This document shows positions 1 to 12,453 of a stretch of 64,000 bases of DNA, in pieces. The notes beneath the pieces are model-generated. The model made no database searches, was not told where the DNA came from, and was given only the letters and a program-made list of their open reading frames with translations. Numbering within the stretch: the stretch's first letter is position 1; each line of letters opens with the position of its first letter. The position numbers and the translations under genes were made by a program. The stretch is from NCBI GenBank assembly GCA_021234155.1, contig JAJEKV010000086.1, forward strand, positions 3,833,461-3,897,460, given 5' to 3'. This DNA is from Isoetes taiwanensis. Its lineage: Eukaryota; Streptophyta; Lycopodiopsida; Isoetales; Isoetaceae.

Positions 1-1196
1 TTTGGTTTTTCCGGGGTTCCGAAAACTTTTTGGATTTTTGTCTTGGTTCGTTTCTCTAAGGTTTGGGTTTATTTTTTCCGCCGGCAAACTTTTCAGAGAA
101 CCAAAAATCAGGAAGAAAAAAATAGGGTTTCCGCAATTTTTGGCCGCATGGAGGCACGGCATGGAATATTTGAGCTATGATTTCGGCATGGAAGATCAGC
201 ATGGAATACATGTCGAGGACCCCGGGACAGGATAATAGGAGTTTTTGCCAGTCCGATTGGATTCTGATGCACTGCCGTTAATAATTGTAGTGTTTTTTTG
301 GTAATGCTTGCTAGAACAATGGTTATGAGTATTATTCCGTCAATTTTTAGCTCTTTAATGACTCTTTTTGAGGTTCATACAAAGATTTTGGATGCATGTC
401 TGGTCATTTTGCCCCCATGAATATATGGTGACCTAGATTGATGCCGTTCTTAGATTTGGCTATTGGCCTGATCATTTTCATGGGCGACCTTAACAACATC
501 GAAGTAGAGTTGCAGGTAAAAAATCATTCCTTTATTTCTTCTGATTTTACAGATGCATATAGAAATTTTGGGTTGTGAGTTCTTATCTGGCTTTTGAATT
601 TAAGTATCCATTCTTAAAACTCAATTTGAATTTAAATCTGTATTGTGGTTGCTTATCTGCTGCATACAAGGATGTCCACTCTATTTCGAATTGGAAACTT
701 GATACTTGCAAAAGATTTAGAGCCATCGACTTGTCATACGCTCGACCGCTAAGAGGTCGGATCTGCGTACATAGGTGTTGTACAAAATAAAGGAGGCACC
801 AGCTCATGTTCTTGGTGACATTCCATGACAGAATCATGTGAGTCCCTCCTTTTTTATCCATAGTTGGCTCCATAGTAAAGATTGTGTAGAGATTCTTGAT
901 CTAATCATCTCATATCCTTTGAGACAATGGCGCCACATATGATAAGGCACTAAACTACATGTTTAATTAATTGTGACTTCTTATTACATAATCGTCTCTA
1001 CAAAGTGCGATGGGAAAATGTCTTATTCCTGCAGATAAGCTGAAGCTTGGATTATGTCCTAACAATTCAATCCCTTTCACATATGGTCCTATCATCAACT
1101 GGTTCTAATGGTCACTAGAGGTAAGAACTTTGTCTACAATGTTGTACGTTTTACTAGGGCTAGGTTACATCTTTGACATAGGGTATATGACTGCAG
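1..1196. other. Non-coding or unresolved 5' part of the window
   Basis: I recognise no gene here. Two splice-like signals may belong to the fragment downstream. A 12-codon frame at 480-515 starts with ATG and ends at a CAG|GTAAAA donor. A CAG acceptor near 1035 is followed by about 85 nt and a GAG|GTAAGAA donor at about 1120. The second frame meets a stop before the donor, so I do not assemble these into a model. Confidence 0.4.
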
Positions 1197-1837
1197 ACCT
1201 GAGTTGAAGCAAGAGGAATTGCAAGCAGCAATCTATCATGGCAACATGGAAGAAGCACGCTCTGTGGGTTGTACCACATGGACAGATGCAGACTTGGATG
1301 TGAGTAGATCATTTGTGCTGTCAATAACTAGAAGCTGTCTTAACTGTGGACTTGACTTCAGGAATTGCTAACAAACATGGAAAGAGAAAAGGAAAAGTCA
1401 AAACAAGATTTTGATATGGAACAAGACCCAACCTCATCAGTCTGTTCTGAAATGACCCTTCGTCAGAGCATCCAAACACAAAGAGGTTCTGAGATTCTGA
1501 GATTAGTAAACAAGTTCCCAGCATTATACAGGAGCTATTGGAAGTCCAGCAGAGGTCTAGGGTTGCAGAAGAAGATAATGTCTCTTTATCAGATCTAAAC
1601 GAAGGGGCTGCAAACTTGATAAGGGATTTCTTAAATGCTTGCACTGATGTATCAGATGAAATTTCGGAGCTGAGTGAACAGTCTGCAGCCATTGTGTATG
1701 AATTCTTGAAACAGTGCATGGATGAAGAGAAGGAGCCAAAAGAGTATAAAGTGGAAGATATTCTTAAGAGTGAATGTAGTGAAACATTCAGAGCTGCTCT
1801 TCTTGAAATCTATTCTGCAAGCATGTATACTTCATGA
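1197..1837 (+). pseudogene. Two-exon gene fragment of unknown function, broken by an 8-bp tandem duplication
   Basis: Exon one (1197-1299) follows a CTGCAG acceptor and ends at GAT|GTGAGT. Exon two (1362-1837) follows TTCAG and ends at a TGA. The splice is phase 0 and joins two open frames. Exon two switches frame because TTCTGAGA is present twice in tandem (1487-1494 and 1495-1502). Leaving out one copy gives one uninterrupted frame to the stop. The product would be acidic and helical, rich in Glu, Ser and Leu, ending near ALLEIYSASMYTS. I do not recognise the family. The preserved frame on both sides of one 8-bp event suggests a recent lesion or an assembly error, not an old relic. A further 5' exon is needed, so this is only the 3' end of a gene. 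Confidence 0.5.
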
Positions 1838-4132
1838 ATGTGAATCTTGTGGGCCATGGGGAACAGCAAGAAGAAAAATTTGAATCCTCTGCAATTGAGA
1901 AAACAGAGCAAGGAAGGTCAGCTTTAATCCTCCGCAACTGAACCGTAATGTTTCTGCAACATTTCCGCAATGCCCAATTTTGTGCAACTGATATAAGGCC
2001 CTTCTAAGTTTTAATTTCTGCCATTAATGGAAATTGTAGGTTCTACTCCATGTTGATGTCTAGACCTCCTAGATTAAAGACAATGTTATTGCCAACTTAG
2101 GTACAGCGAAGTGCAAGTCCATCCATTTCTCATCAAAATAGGGAACAACTCTCTATTTTAAGCTGGGAATTGCTCCTACTTCCAGCAACTATTCATACCA
2201 CCAATTCTTAGCTGAAGCGTCCAATTCTTAAAGAGCTTAACAAACTATGTAATCTATAACAAGTTCCAAGGCCATTTTTTTGGGTGCATATTCAATAGTA
2301 TTATGCTAAATATATTAAATTATTATGGCTGTGCTAGGTACTACATGTTTTGTTTTTCCTTAGTTTTACGTGAAAAGCTACTCTTGGTAACCTGCATCAA
2401 CAATTCTGTTCTTAAAGCCACTCTGTTTTGATTAAAAGCCAAGGTCCTACTAAATCTTTTGATTGTTATGTGGCCGCTTACACCTCCTATTTATTCACAA
2501 ACATATGCTAGAATCCTTTGTGCTCTATTTATCTAATGAACATTTGTTCATGCTCAATATCCATCATATCATCAGAGGTTAATAATTCTTTAGAGAACTT
2601 TAGGTCTTGAGGCATGAGAGACCAAGAATTTGCCTTGCATGTGAGTGCATGCTCTATAACCTTGGGTCGCTATTTTGATGCCATCGTATATTGCAGACTT
2701 TGAAGAGGCAAGCTTCGTTCGTGTATTGCACAAATAAATGTCTGCTACTTTGTACAAGATCCTTCTCACAAGATCATTTGAGGTCAGGCTGAGGTTGTTG
2801 TAGGCATGCAAGCTCTGCTCTGCGCCATTTCTTTATTCCATTCCTTCCCTGAATCCGTGTGCTATATTCAAAGACATGGCCTTAATTTCTGTTTCAAACT
2901 TTCAGTGTCAAATGGCCTATGTAAGTGCTTTTGTGCCCCTTGCATGAAGGTATTAGGTTAGCATATGCTGGTCTTCTGAAGCATTTATTCTTAACCTATG
3001 TAGTGTATTATTTCCTATTGTGTCATATCACCAATAGAGGAGTTAACAAGCATATTCATTCTAATTGAACCCAAATTTGCAGCATATCATCCCTCTATAG
3101 AATGTCTGGAATGAAATTAACGTACCCTCCAGCCATACAGTCTGGCTTGCTACTTGAAGGTATTACAAACTTGCTTTGCTCAGTTTTTATTTTCACTATA
3201 GATTTGCGTCTTTCTTAATTAGCTATAAACACAGAAATGTCCAACTATCTCGCCAATGGAAATAAGCCAATTCTTATTCTCCAATTACAAACCTGTCATC
3301 TACCTTTGCAACCACGTGTATAAAACACCCTCAATAGCATAATATTGCCTAATAGCTCATCAATTCTACATTTTTAAAATGAACTCAATTGCCTGACACG
3401 TCATCAATTCCACATTTCTAAAATGAACTCAAATGCTCTAAAATGAACTCAAATGCGCTTATAGTTGCATCCATTATAACATGTGTGACATTATGTCATG
3501 TCAACAACTACTTGAGAATTTTTGAGGTCATCGTTGGACCATGGGGAGTTCAGCATGTCAACAACCACTTGGCATTTCATGAGGGGGCGGCTTATATTGG
3601 CTGTATACAATATTGGATAGATAGATAAATAGGTAGATGGTATTTTAATATCCTCTAAATAACCATAGTTAGCATAGCATCAAAGACCCCTAGGAAAGCC
3701 CCTCCACCATTCCCCCACTTTAAGCTCCTTGCAAGTCATCAATCTTTAAGTACTTATTAGTAAATTGTTTTATATATATGTTGAGCCATAGATGATGTTA
3801 TATACTTTTGCAAACCCACTATAACCGCATATTAGACCACTCAAATTTCACAATGGGACATGCTCAAAATTGTGAGATAACATATCTACTTTTGGCGTAC
3901 TCAATTTCTCCACAACCATCAAGACCTACACAATCAAGTTCTAAATGTCACTACCTCCTACCGAAACGAAGAGGAGCATACACAACTTCAGCTATAACTA
4001 ATGTTGCTTCAGTTTAGTAAAAGTACACAATGTAGCATTGTATATCTATAGTACAACATCGGAGACCTTCACGGCCAATGAAGCTTAAAGAGTTGCTCTA
4101 TATTATCCTTGCCTCTTCAAATTGTTAGTAAA
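1838..4132. other. AT-rich intergenic DNA
   Basis: No coding region can be supported. At 3355-3455 a short segment ending in AAAATGAACTCAA occurs three times. At 3490-3575 the word CATGTCAACAAC is repeated. A non-autonomous Helitron that ends at 4160 probably occupies the right part; a possible 5' end (A|TCCTCTAAATAA) lies at 3651 but is weak. Confidence 0.4.
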
Positions 4133-4160
4133 GCCCGGCAACGCCGGGCACCATAACTAG
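4133..4160 (+). mobile_element. Helitron 3' terminus
   Basis: A perfect 7-bp stem with a 3-nt loop (GCCCGGC-AAC-GCCGGGC, 4133-4149) is followed after 7 nt by CTAG and then T. A short GC-rich hairpin just before CTRR, inserted in front of a T, is the diagnostic 3' end of plant Helitrons. The surrounding DNA is AT-rich, so the hairpin stands out. No Rep/helicase sequence is near, so the element is non-autonomous. Its 5' TC end is not resolved. Confidence 0.6.
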
Positions 4161-7100
4161 TTCCTTTTTGAAATTGTTTCACTTTAAAAGCTACAGTGTT
4201 GTTTTCCATCGAAGCTATTCTGTAAAGTCCTTGTCATGTTATGGTAGCATTAAATAAGAAAAGAGTCCAATGAGTTGAAAGGCATGCAGAGGACTCTGAA
4301 TTCTCTGCGCATAGTAACAGTGTGAGTTGCATGATAATCTAATTTTTCCTGATAGATGCCAAGAAATATTTATGGACCTTGGGCTAGCAAATTGAGTTGC
4401 ATGCAGTTGTCTTCATTATATTACTAGGCAAAGCATCTTGCATTTTATCACTCTTATAGCAATGTTAGATAGGTCCAAGATAATTATGCTCACCTGCTTA
4501 AAGACGAAGATGATGAACAAACCAATCTGGTCTCTTGAAGCTGATGGTTTTAAACATGTTGAATCAATCAATTTGCGAAAAATAGTATCATGTCATAGGA
4601 TACAGATGTTTGTCATTATCATTGACAATCTGCTATTGTGCTACCCTCCAGAGTTTGTTTGGCTGCAAAGTGTTTGAGCCATTTTTATTCATCAGCTTTG
4701 GTTTTTTGGCAGGAGTCCTTACAACACTTATCTGATCGTCTTGATTGACTGTGCAACAGATCAACCGTACGCCCACCTTCAAGATTTTGCAAGCATCTTT
4801 TATTGGAACTTCAAATGTCGGAAGTAATTCTATTTGTTATCTAGAAATGGTTGAATATTGGCTGTTATGGAAGAGCCTACATAGCAAAACATTCTGTAAT
4901 GCGATGTATGCTTTTATGGTATTTATGTTTTATTTGCATTTGTTGATCATGTGATTCAAGCTGTATTGATTCGTTTCAGGATGAGAAAGTAAAGCAGACT
5001 GGCTTGCAATGGGGCAGTTAAACGTCATCCATCTTGCAGGCTTCACCCGACAGTTTTGACTCCAACAATTTTGTTTAGTATTTTTGATAATTCTTTTTAC
5101 AGGGATATTTGATTAGCCTCAGCTCAACTGTGCTTCGCATGGCTGGCTTCTGATCGGCCTCTGAAGGTCTCATAGTAAGGTTCATGGCCGGACTTCTTTG
5201 ACCGACCCAAGAACCTTGCCATGGCCGGCTTGTTATTGATCGGCCTCCGGACCTCGGTGCAGTCACCTCCTTCCCTTGAAGACATTACTGTGCACTTTGA
5301 AGGTTACAAAGCGGTTTGGATTAACATGGAATTTCTAGGGTCTATGGGTCGTCTATCTTGCCTTCGAGATTGTTAATTGTATATGATACTTTGTAAAAAA
5401 TTAGGCATCTGTCAGAGGTTTTTAGTCTCGATAGTGTTGGATCAAAATGCTATGCATTACTATGACTTTCGTGTGTAAACCATTTAACCTTCTAGCTAGA
5501 AAAGAAACATTGCCCATCACCATTGGTTGTTTTATAGAACGGAAACTTATTTTAGTCTCAGTTCCTTTTCTACAGTGACTGCTTCTAAAAAGCCCCTCTA
5601 ATTTGCTTTGTGATCATTGCCTCTTTTGCCCAAATCCTTGCCTCACTTCCCTGACTCATCAGCTTTTTCCTATTGTGGCAGAGCCGACATCATCTTGTTA
5701 TTCCCTGAAGACAAGTAGTGTTTATGTGAAATTTCATTGGGCCCAGAGTTGTTTTCCTTTTTCAACCTCTTTGGCTAGCAATTTTGTATGGATTTACATT
5801 GGGACACGAGTTATTTTCTTTGTTTCAAACTCTGGCTAGTAATTTCGTACAGGTTAGGACCTTTCTTCTTTTCTGATGAGCTTTTTTGGTGGTGGTTCTC
5901 CTCGGCTTGCCTTCACACGTTTCTTTGATTTCATCTGAATATATGCATCAGATGGCTATGAGCATAGTATCCCGATTGGAACTAACATGCATATGTGAAA
6001 CACAAGTTGATGACAAAAAGGAAATTATTTAGGTAGCCTGAAGTCTAATAGGCATCATTGAATCTATTATGAGCAGGATGAGAGCCATCTATTATGAGCA
6101 TGTTGACTGATTCTTCTTCCATATGATGTATTGTTTAAACACTTGCGGCATCCAAGCTCTATGTTGTGTATTTAAATACTAGTTGCATCCAAGCTCCTGT
6201 GTAGCCTTTGTCCTTTCTGCATTATTTAACAGACCCATGCTTTAAGAGTCTCTCTTACTCTCTCCTCAAACCTATTTTGTTATACTCCCAAAGTCTCAAG
6301 CATTTAGCTATTAACTAGCCACTGTGCAGCCTTCGTGCAACCTTCATATTTTGGCATCCCTTCAACAGCAACCGTTCAAACTTTTCCAACCATTAACTAG
6401 TTACTGTGCAGCCTTCCTATTTGGCAACCCACAACAACCGTTCATTCTTTGGCAGCCTTGACAGCAATAGTTAATATTTTGAACTGAAATGGGATTATGT
6501 GATGATGACAACAATATGCTCTAGTTGTGTCCTTGTTTAGCCTCAAAAGCTTGTGCATAAAAGCCTCTTTCTGATACCTACTCAGTTTTACATGGTAGAC
6601 AATGTGTCGCCATTTTCCTTTTCCTTGTTTCTTTGATAACCTTATCAGCAAAACTAGCTTGGCTCACTAAACCTTTTGAGTAGATTTTAGATTCAATTTG
6701 GTGCCAACTGCGATACTTCTTTTTGTTAACAACTGCGATACTTCTTGGGAAGCTTTTGGCTTGCCCTGATTGGCACGGTTGTAGAAGCAAGATTGATTAG
6801 AACGGCCAATGTGAATGGGTTTAGAATTAATAATTGAACATCAAATTGAACTTGCTACCATCCCCTTAACAAACAAAACTCCCTATTCCTTATCTAAAAA
6901 CGAAGCTCCCTAATCGACATTTTTCTATGCCTTCCTTACCTTACCATTGCTAGATCCTTTCGGCATTGTTTTGGTCGCCTTGTTTAAAATGTCCTTTGTT
7001 GCTGCTCTACCTTGCTATTACTTGTGTTTGGCTTGTCCTATGCGTGTGCCATTCTCTGCCTTACTTGGGCTCTAGTTGATATTGTTCTTGATATTGCTAA

Positions 7101-7920
7101 GACTTGAGCATGGCAGCAATCTTATACAAGATGTAAGTACAAACGTTGCACCTGGGTATCTTCTATTGTCTTTTCTAATTCAACCCAACATCCTCCATTG
7201 TCTTTCTTAATTCTATTCCAAAGTCTTGTAGCCATATTGGATTATTTAAGGTGGTTGCCCAACATTGCGTAAAGAATGCGGGATTTAAGCCTTACTCTAT
7301 CTTTACGGTCTTCTATATTCCTGTTTGCCAATTCATCTAATACTAGTTCTCATACTCTACCATGCACATTACCCATATGTTAAGAAATAAGATTTCAAAA
7401 GGTGATTGCATTGCTGTGGTTTGAATATTTTATCTTGAGCTCCAATGCATGCGTTAACCCACGCTCTAACGTATCTACGTGCAATATCAATGTCATCAAA
7501 ATCTGATGTGCCTTATTTTGCACTGTCAGATCTATACTTTTACGAATCTAAGGCCAGAGAATTAGAAAATCGGACAAAAATGGGCACGGAGATGGAAAGG
7601 AAAGCTGGCAATTTGTTCATTGCAGTGATGTTTGCCCTAGAAATAAGACAAGACATCACCTTTTTAATTCCAAGGCAGAGTTGGCCAGGGGCAGTTACTT
7701 ACAAGCTACTACTGATAATTTTGCCTTTTATAAACATTAATTCTCTGTTGGGTGTTCTAAAGTTGTATTATTTGTTCCATTTCAGAGAACATCCTTCAAC
7801 ATAATCCAGTGGAGTGGGCACTTCTTTAAGTTCATTATGATCTCAATTCACTAATAAGTAAGTCTTTTAAGCTTTAATTGGAAAGCATAATACATAGGGT
7901 GATATTGATTCACCATAATC
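4161..7920. other. AT-rich intergenic DNA with small local duplications
   Basis: No gene is supported. A segment around ACTGTGCAGCCTTC is present twice in direct orientation (about 6309-6385 and 6388-6450). A 17-bp word, CAACTGCGATACTTCTT, is repeated at about 6704 and 6729. A GATCGGCCTC / CATGGCCGG cluster lies at 5150-5250. Confidence 0.4.
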
Positions 7921-7924
7921 CGTA

Positions 7925-8160
7925 TGGTACCGTACAATGTATGTGGTAAGACGTTAAACTGCCATACCCAAGGTCACGGGTTCAACGCCTCGTTGTGAAA
8001 GTGACTATGCATTGTAAAGTTGGTGGAGGAAGGACCCACTTCAACCATGTACAGTGGTGGGGGCAGGACCCATCTGGGTGTGTTGTAAATTGTCCCATAA
8101 GCTCCAGCTTCCCATGGACGTTAAAACCCATTATTATTATTATTATTATTATTATTATAA
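7925..8160 (+). mobile_element. Probable tRNA-derived SINE
   Basis: A Pol III B-box-like word GGTTCAACGCC (7979-7989) lies about 40 nt after an A-box-like TGTGGTAAGACG. The body of about 170 nt contains two purine-rich GGACCCA words and ends in a (TTA)n tail (8131-8158). This order (A box, B box, body, simple-repeat tail) fits a plant SINE. I could not find clear target-site duplications, so the exact ends are estimates. Confidence 0.5.
8131..8158. repeat. (TTA)n microsatellite, probable SINE tail
   Basis: About nine TTA units directly after AAAACCCA. Confidence 0.85.
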
Positions 8161-9430
8161 ACATTTAAACTTTCCATGTAACGTGCCCTTGTCTAGTGCC
8201 ATTAAGATTCTACTGTAGTTAAACCACAAACAAGAGTAGCTTGTAAGGATTGAATATCATATATACGCTCGTGGCCTAATCCTTCGGCCATGACTTGGTG
8301 ACTTGGTTTGAACATGTGGAACAGGGATGCAAATATCCTAGGCTAGAGCCATTAAGGGTAAACTTTCATACTATATCCTTGCATAACTGTGCAAGCCTTA
8401 GAGGGTTGAATGCTAGCAAGAGATTTTATGCCCATTTGCCTACGACCTTTCTCCCTATATGTTGCATGCAAGGTATGCTCATTGTAAGCATTAGATGCAA
8501 CAAATCTATTTATGTACTCTTAGCAACGCACACACCTCTGTCATGCAAGTGTCCATTTCTTCGCTTCACTTTGCAACCTATTTAGCATTGTCTCAATTGC
8601 CAAGGGATTATGGTAATTATGGTAATAACGGAGCAAACTCATAGTTTTCCTTTTTAAGCTTGCTTACCCTCTTATTTTTATTTTTATGTTCCTTGCTTAC
8701 CCAATGCCACCCTAATCTTTATGCCTATAGAATTGGAACTCATTCACTATTGCCTACTTCTTTAGTACCATTGTACTGATAGACTCAGACTTCTTTGAAT
8801 ATTGTGACAAGTAATTTGCAATTTGTAATCATATTGAAGGAAAGTATGCACCACATGTGGCATTGAGATGGTTTAGACTTCGGTTGCAATGAGGTTCTTA
8901 GCCCCTTCCCCTTTCGTTGTTTGTATTTCGCATTAGCAATTTTGTTCTAATTACTTTCTTTGATTTCAACTCTATAGAGCGAAGCCTCAGGTGTTTATGG
9001 AGCTTCATTTACCTTATCATTTTGAGGTGTATTAGCGTTAGTAACTTTTCTTGTTACATGTTACTTGTCCTTGAACCTTCATTAAGGTTAATACTTTTAA
9101 CTACTGTTTGTTTTGATCCTTGAGATTCTCTAGAAGATTCCCATATTGAACATGTCTTGCCATGTTAATCCTTATTTCCACTCTTGTCTGCCTCCGTTTT
9201 AGGATGTCTTGTGTGTGTCTTCATTGTCGACATGATCAATCAAGAAGTAGACATTTATCTTCATACCTACCGAGTCTAAATACCTAAACAATTTGACCTT
9301 GCCAAAGCCTTCTGGTGTGCCTCTTGCTAGTTTTTTTTTTTTTTTTATTATGAAGAATGTGGAATGCTAATTGTATGGAATGCATGAACATTGATTACAA
9401 GGTTGTATACTATTTGTAATATAAATTTTA

Positions 9431-9462
<32 letters not shown>

Positions 9463-10439
9463 GTAAATGAGTTCCTAAATAGTAAACTTCTACAAGAAGT
9501 CTTGATAATCCAACTGCCCAATATATAGATAACGAGAATAAATTGATTTAATAGAATAGATAAGCTGACTTCAAGGTCCTAGTTCAAATCTAGCACATAT
9601 AACTGCCGAACTTGCTGCTAATACCATCCAAGATTTACCTTTTGCTTTAAACAGTTCAACTTCAGTCTTTTCTATAGCCTAAAACCCTAGTTTCTTGCTT
9701 ACTATTTTGATATTCAGAGTAAAGACTGGAATCAAGCTGTCTTTATCTATTGGACGTGTCAGTTATTGTCTTGCTAGCTTACCTGGATTTATCAATTATT
9801 ATTTTGATATAATAAGATTATGCAAACCAAGCAAATATTACTTATCCATGTGTTCGAAACGATGTAGTTTTTCTTGCTCGACTTTTCCTGCCATGATTCA
9901 AAGCGTTGCTCCAACTGTTTGCGGATTTACACTCTAAGCTACCATAGCCGAAGAAGATGATTGCAGCCTTGTAAGTCTCAATTGCGAGATCCTACCGCAA
10001 GACTATAGCCACTTTCAGCAACTGCCATTGCTTTGTTTCTCAAACCCTAATGTTGCCTAATTGTTTAAGTAATGTAAAATTTGATGCGTCCATGAAGACC
10101 AAAAGGTCATGGAAAGCAAGAATGAGATAGTCGCATGAGAATTGAATTATTAGCGCTTGAATTATTGAGATGTTTCTGGAACCTTGGAAAAAGTTGAGAC
10201 TCTGGGGTTCATATAGTCTTCTTATAGGCGGGCAGAGGTTGACATATTGATGGCACTGTGATGGATGCTATGTATGTTCTTGATGTCGTTTTTCTTCATA
10301 ACTTCTGGCATGAGTGTTGAATTTGGGTGTTTTTTAGTGATTGGAAAGATGGGAATGTGCGCTTTCTATTGATGTATAGATTATATGTTTTTGATGAATC
10401 TAGTTAGGCTGGATTTAGGATTTATAAATTGTAGCCACC
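8161..10439. other. AT-rich intergenic DNA
   Basis: No coding region is recognised. Two poly-T runs (about 9331-9346 and 9437-9462) may be old retroposon tails on the minus strand. Confidence 0.4.
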
Positions 10440-12300
10440 ATGGGAAACCCTAGTTTACTAGCCTCTGGAGTATGTTCTTCAACCACGAATGCCTCTAAAG
10501 TGGTCGCTGTACTGCTTCCTCTTCCTCTTCCTCTGCACGGAATACGCATTCTTCTTCATCGCTCCTTTATTTACCAAATAATTCTTGCCTCAATCCTCTT
10601 GCTTTTGATCATGTTCTTGTTTTAATGTGGATTTGCAACACTTTCCACCTCTTTCTAAATCTGCTGATATCCTTTTGGTACATAATTATGTGGGTCATCA
10701 AGCCATCTCCTCAGGTATAGAGGGGTGGCAGACTGTGCATGTTACCCAAGTAGCTCTGAAGGTATCTCCCATGCACATGTCGCTCCTCGAGCTTGGCAAA
10801 CTTCTGATTCTGTGGCAAGGGTTTCACGTATATCATTCTTTGATTGGATTCAGAAAGATGTCTCTGGTTCAACAAGGCCAGCTCGTGTTAATGTTGCACT
10901 TTAAATATTATTCTTAGCCCGTAAAGAGAAACTTAGTTTGATATTGGATGTGCTCAGAGTTAAAAAGATCAGATGGCTTCCCAACTTCCCTCAAAAGATA
11001 TGTTCTATGCAATAGATTGTAGTTCCTTTGTCAGTTTCGCTAGGGTCCCTTTGGTGGAGATTAACCATGAGTCTTATCTTAAATGTGGAGAGAACTTAGC
11101 AATATACTATGTTATTGGTTATTATACTGGTATATTTTTGGATTAATAGACTATCTCGATGGCTTCCTCAACATATTTCTTGCATCGGCTACCTGTATAT
11201 AAATCTTTGAAGGAATTAGGCACGGGATTCTTCTTGATAATGTTTGATAGTGTTGAGACAGTAGAGAAATTGGTCTCTCATGGTGAATCCTGTAAGTACT
11301 GATTACATCTAGTATCAATATTACATGCCTAGTTTTTCTCCTGGTATGCTTTCAGCCCCTAAGATGTCTTGCTGGTTTTCCATTCCTGATTTGCCCATTG
11401 ATTTGCTTGCTCATGAGCTTTTGATAGCCATTCCAATGGCGTGACATGCACATTTCTCATTCTATTATGCAATTCCAGAGGTGATATTATTAAAAGTGGA
11501 AAGTAGTATACTGAGAATGGTCCAGAACTTGCTCCAATGTTTCCAGATAAATCTTTTACATTCAATAGTATTTTCTCACAACCAAAACTTCAAGGTTCTA
11601 CTCCTTCTGCTACAATGCCACTTTAAGATTCTCGTCTTGCACCTTCGACCAATGCTTTCTCATCTAGAGTTGAATGTCTATGATTCCCTCATCTTGAGTT
11701 GAGTGTTCTATAATTTCTTCTTCAGCGAATGCTCCTAGTACTGAATTGTCCATTATTACCTCCTCAGTAATTGTATCCGTTCACTAATACAAAAATAGGG
11801 TAAAAATGGTGTAAAAAGGACATAGCATAAATGGCAGATACAAATGGCACATAATCTTCCATTTGTGCACATATGTGCCTTTTATGCTCTGCCCTTTCTC
11901 TATCATTTATACCTATTTTTGTAGTAGTGCTTGTTGTAGTCTCATTTCCCACCGTGTTATATGCTCTTCCACGTCAAGGTCCCTCTCTTGATATTGTGTC
12001 ATTTACTATGTCTGACAATGTCTCAAGTAATATGGATGTGATAGAAATCTTCCTTAAATCTAGTTGTGGCAAGGCCATGGGAAGTGTTAGGTCATCTAGA
12101 TGTAGTGGGAGCTACTATGGCTCCATCTTTGGCACCTCCTTTTGTATTTCAATCATCACAATCTCTATAGATTCTGAAGACTATAATAGGGGATGATGAT
12201 GGTTGGAGAATTGTTACACTCAAAAAGACAGCTGGAAGAAGCGGTCTTCGGTAGTCATGGATGAATTAGAGGAGAGTCATAGTAAATGAAATTCTGAGAT
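10440..12300 (+). pseudogene. Decayed LINE-type ORF1 (DUF4283-like) region
   Basis: The start at 10440 follows GCCACC, a good initiation context. Broken frames then follow. A segment near 11215-11290 reads GTGFFLIMFDSVETVEKLVS, which resembles the KGFFxxKFxSxEDxxxVL core of DUF4283, a domain common in ORF1 of plant L1-type LINEs. Near 12195-12240 a frame reads DDGWRIVTLKK, like the DGW...KK segment of those proteins. Stops and frame changes separate these islands, and the 148-bp MITE at 11782 lies inside. No reverse transcriptase is seen. The assignment rests on short motif resemblance only. Confidence 0.35.
11782..11929. mobile_element. Fold-back CACTA-type MITE, 148 bp
   Basis: The left end is CACTAATACAAAAATAGG and the right end, read on the other strand, is CACTACTACAAAAATAGG. 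The whole element is a near-palindrome: the two arms stay alignable almost to the centre (AGCATAAA.GGCA in both). CACTA termini and full fold-back structure identify a CACTA MITE. The flanking 3 bp are GTT and CTT, an imperfect target-site duplication. Confidence 0.8.
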
Positions 12301-12414
12301 GTACAGGTAATCTTGCATAGAGGGACATTTTCTCCCTTTTGGTTTTAAATCTGTCTCTCAGCTTATTGTACTTTTTTTCTAGTTGGAAATGAAATTTATC
12401 TCTCTTGAGGAAAA

Positions 12415-12453
12415 GGGGTGAAGAGGGTGGGGTTGTGGGGGAGGTGGGGGTGG
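12415..12453 (+). other. G-rich tract with quadruplex potential
   Basis: Five runs of three to five G within 40 nt, spaced by one to five bases, in otherwise AT-rich DNA. Confidence 0.5.

Noticed and set aside
2-235. 77-codon open frame at the left edge
   Set aside because: Low-complexity Phe/Lys composition, no domain, no splice or promoter context.
3651-3665. Helitron 5' end TCCTCTAAATAA
   Set aside because: It starts with TC after an A, but the match to Helitron 5' ends is too weak without aligned copies.
7979-7989. A tRNA gene
   Set aside because: Only B-box and weak A-box words are present; no cloverleaf can be drawn, and the tail is a simple repeat, so a SINE fits better.
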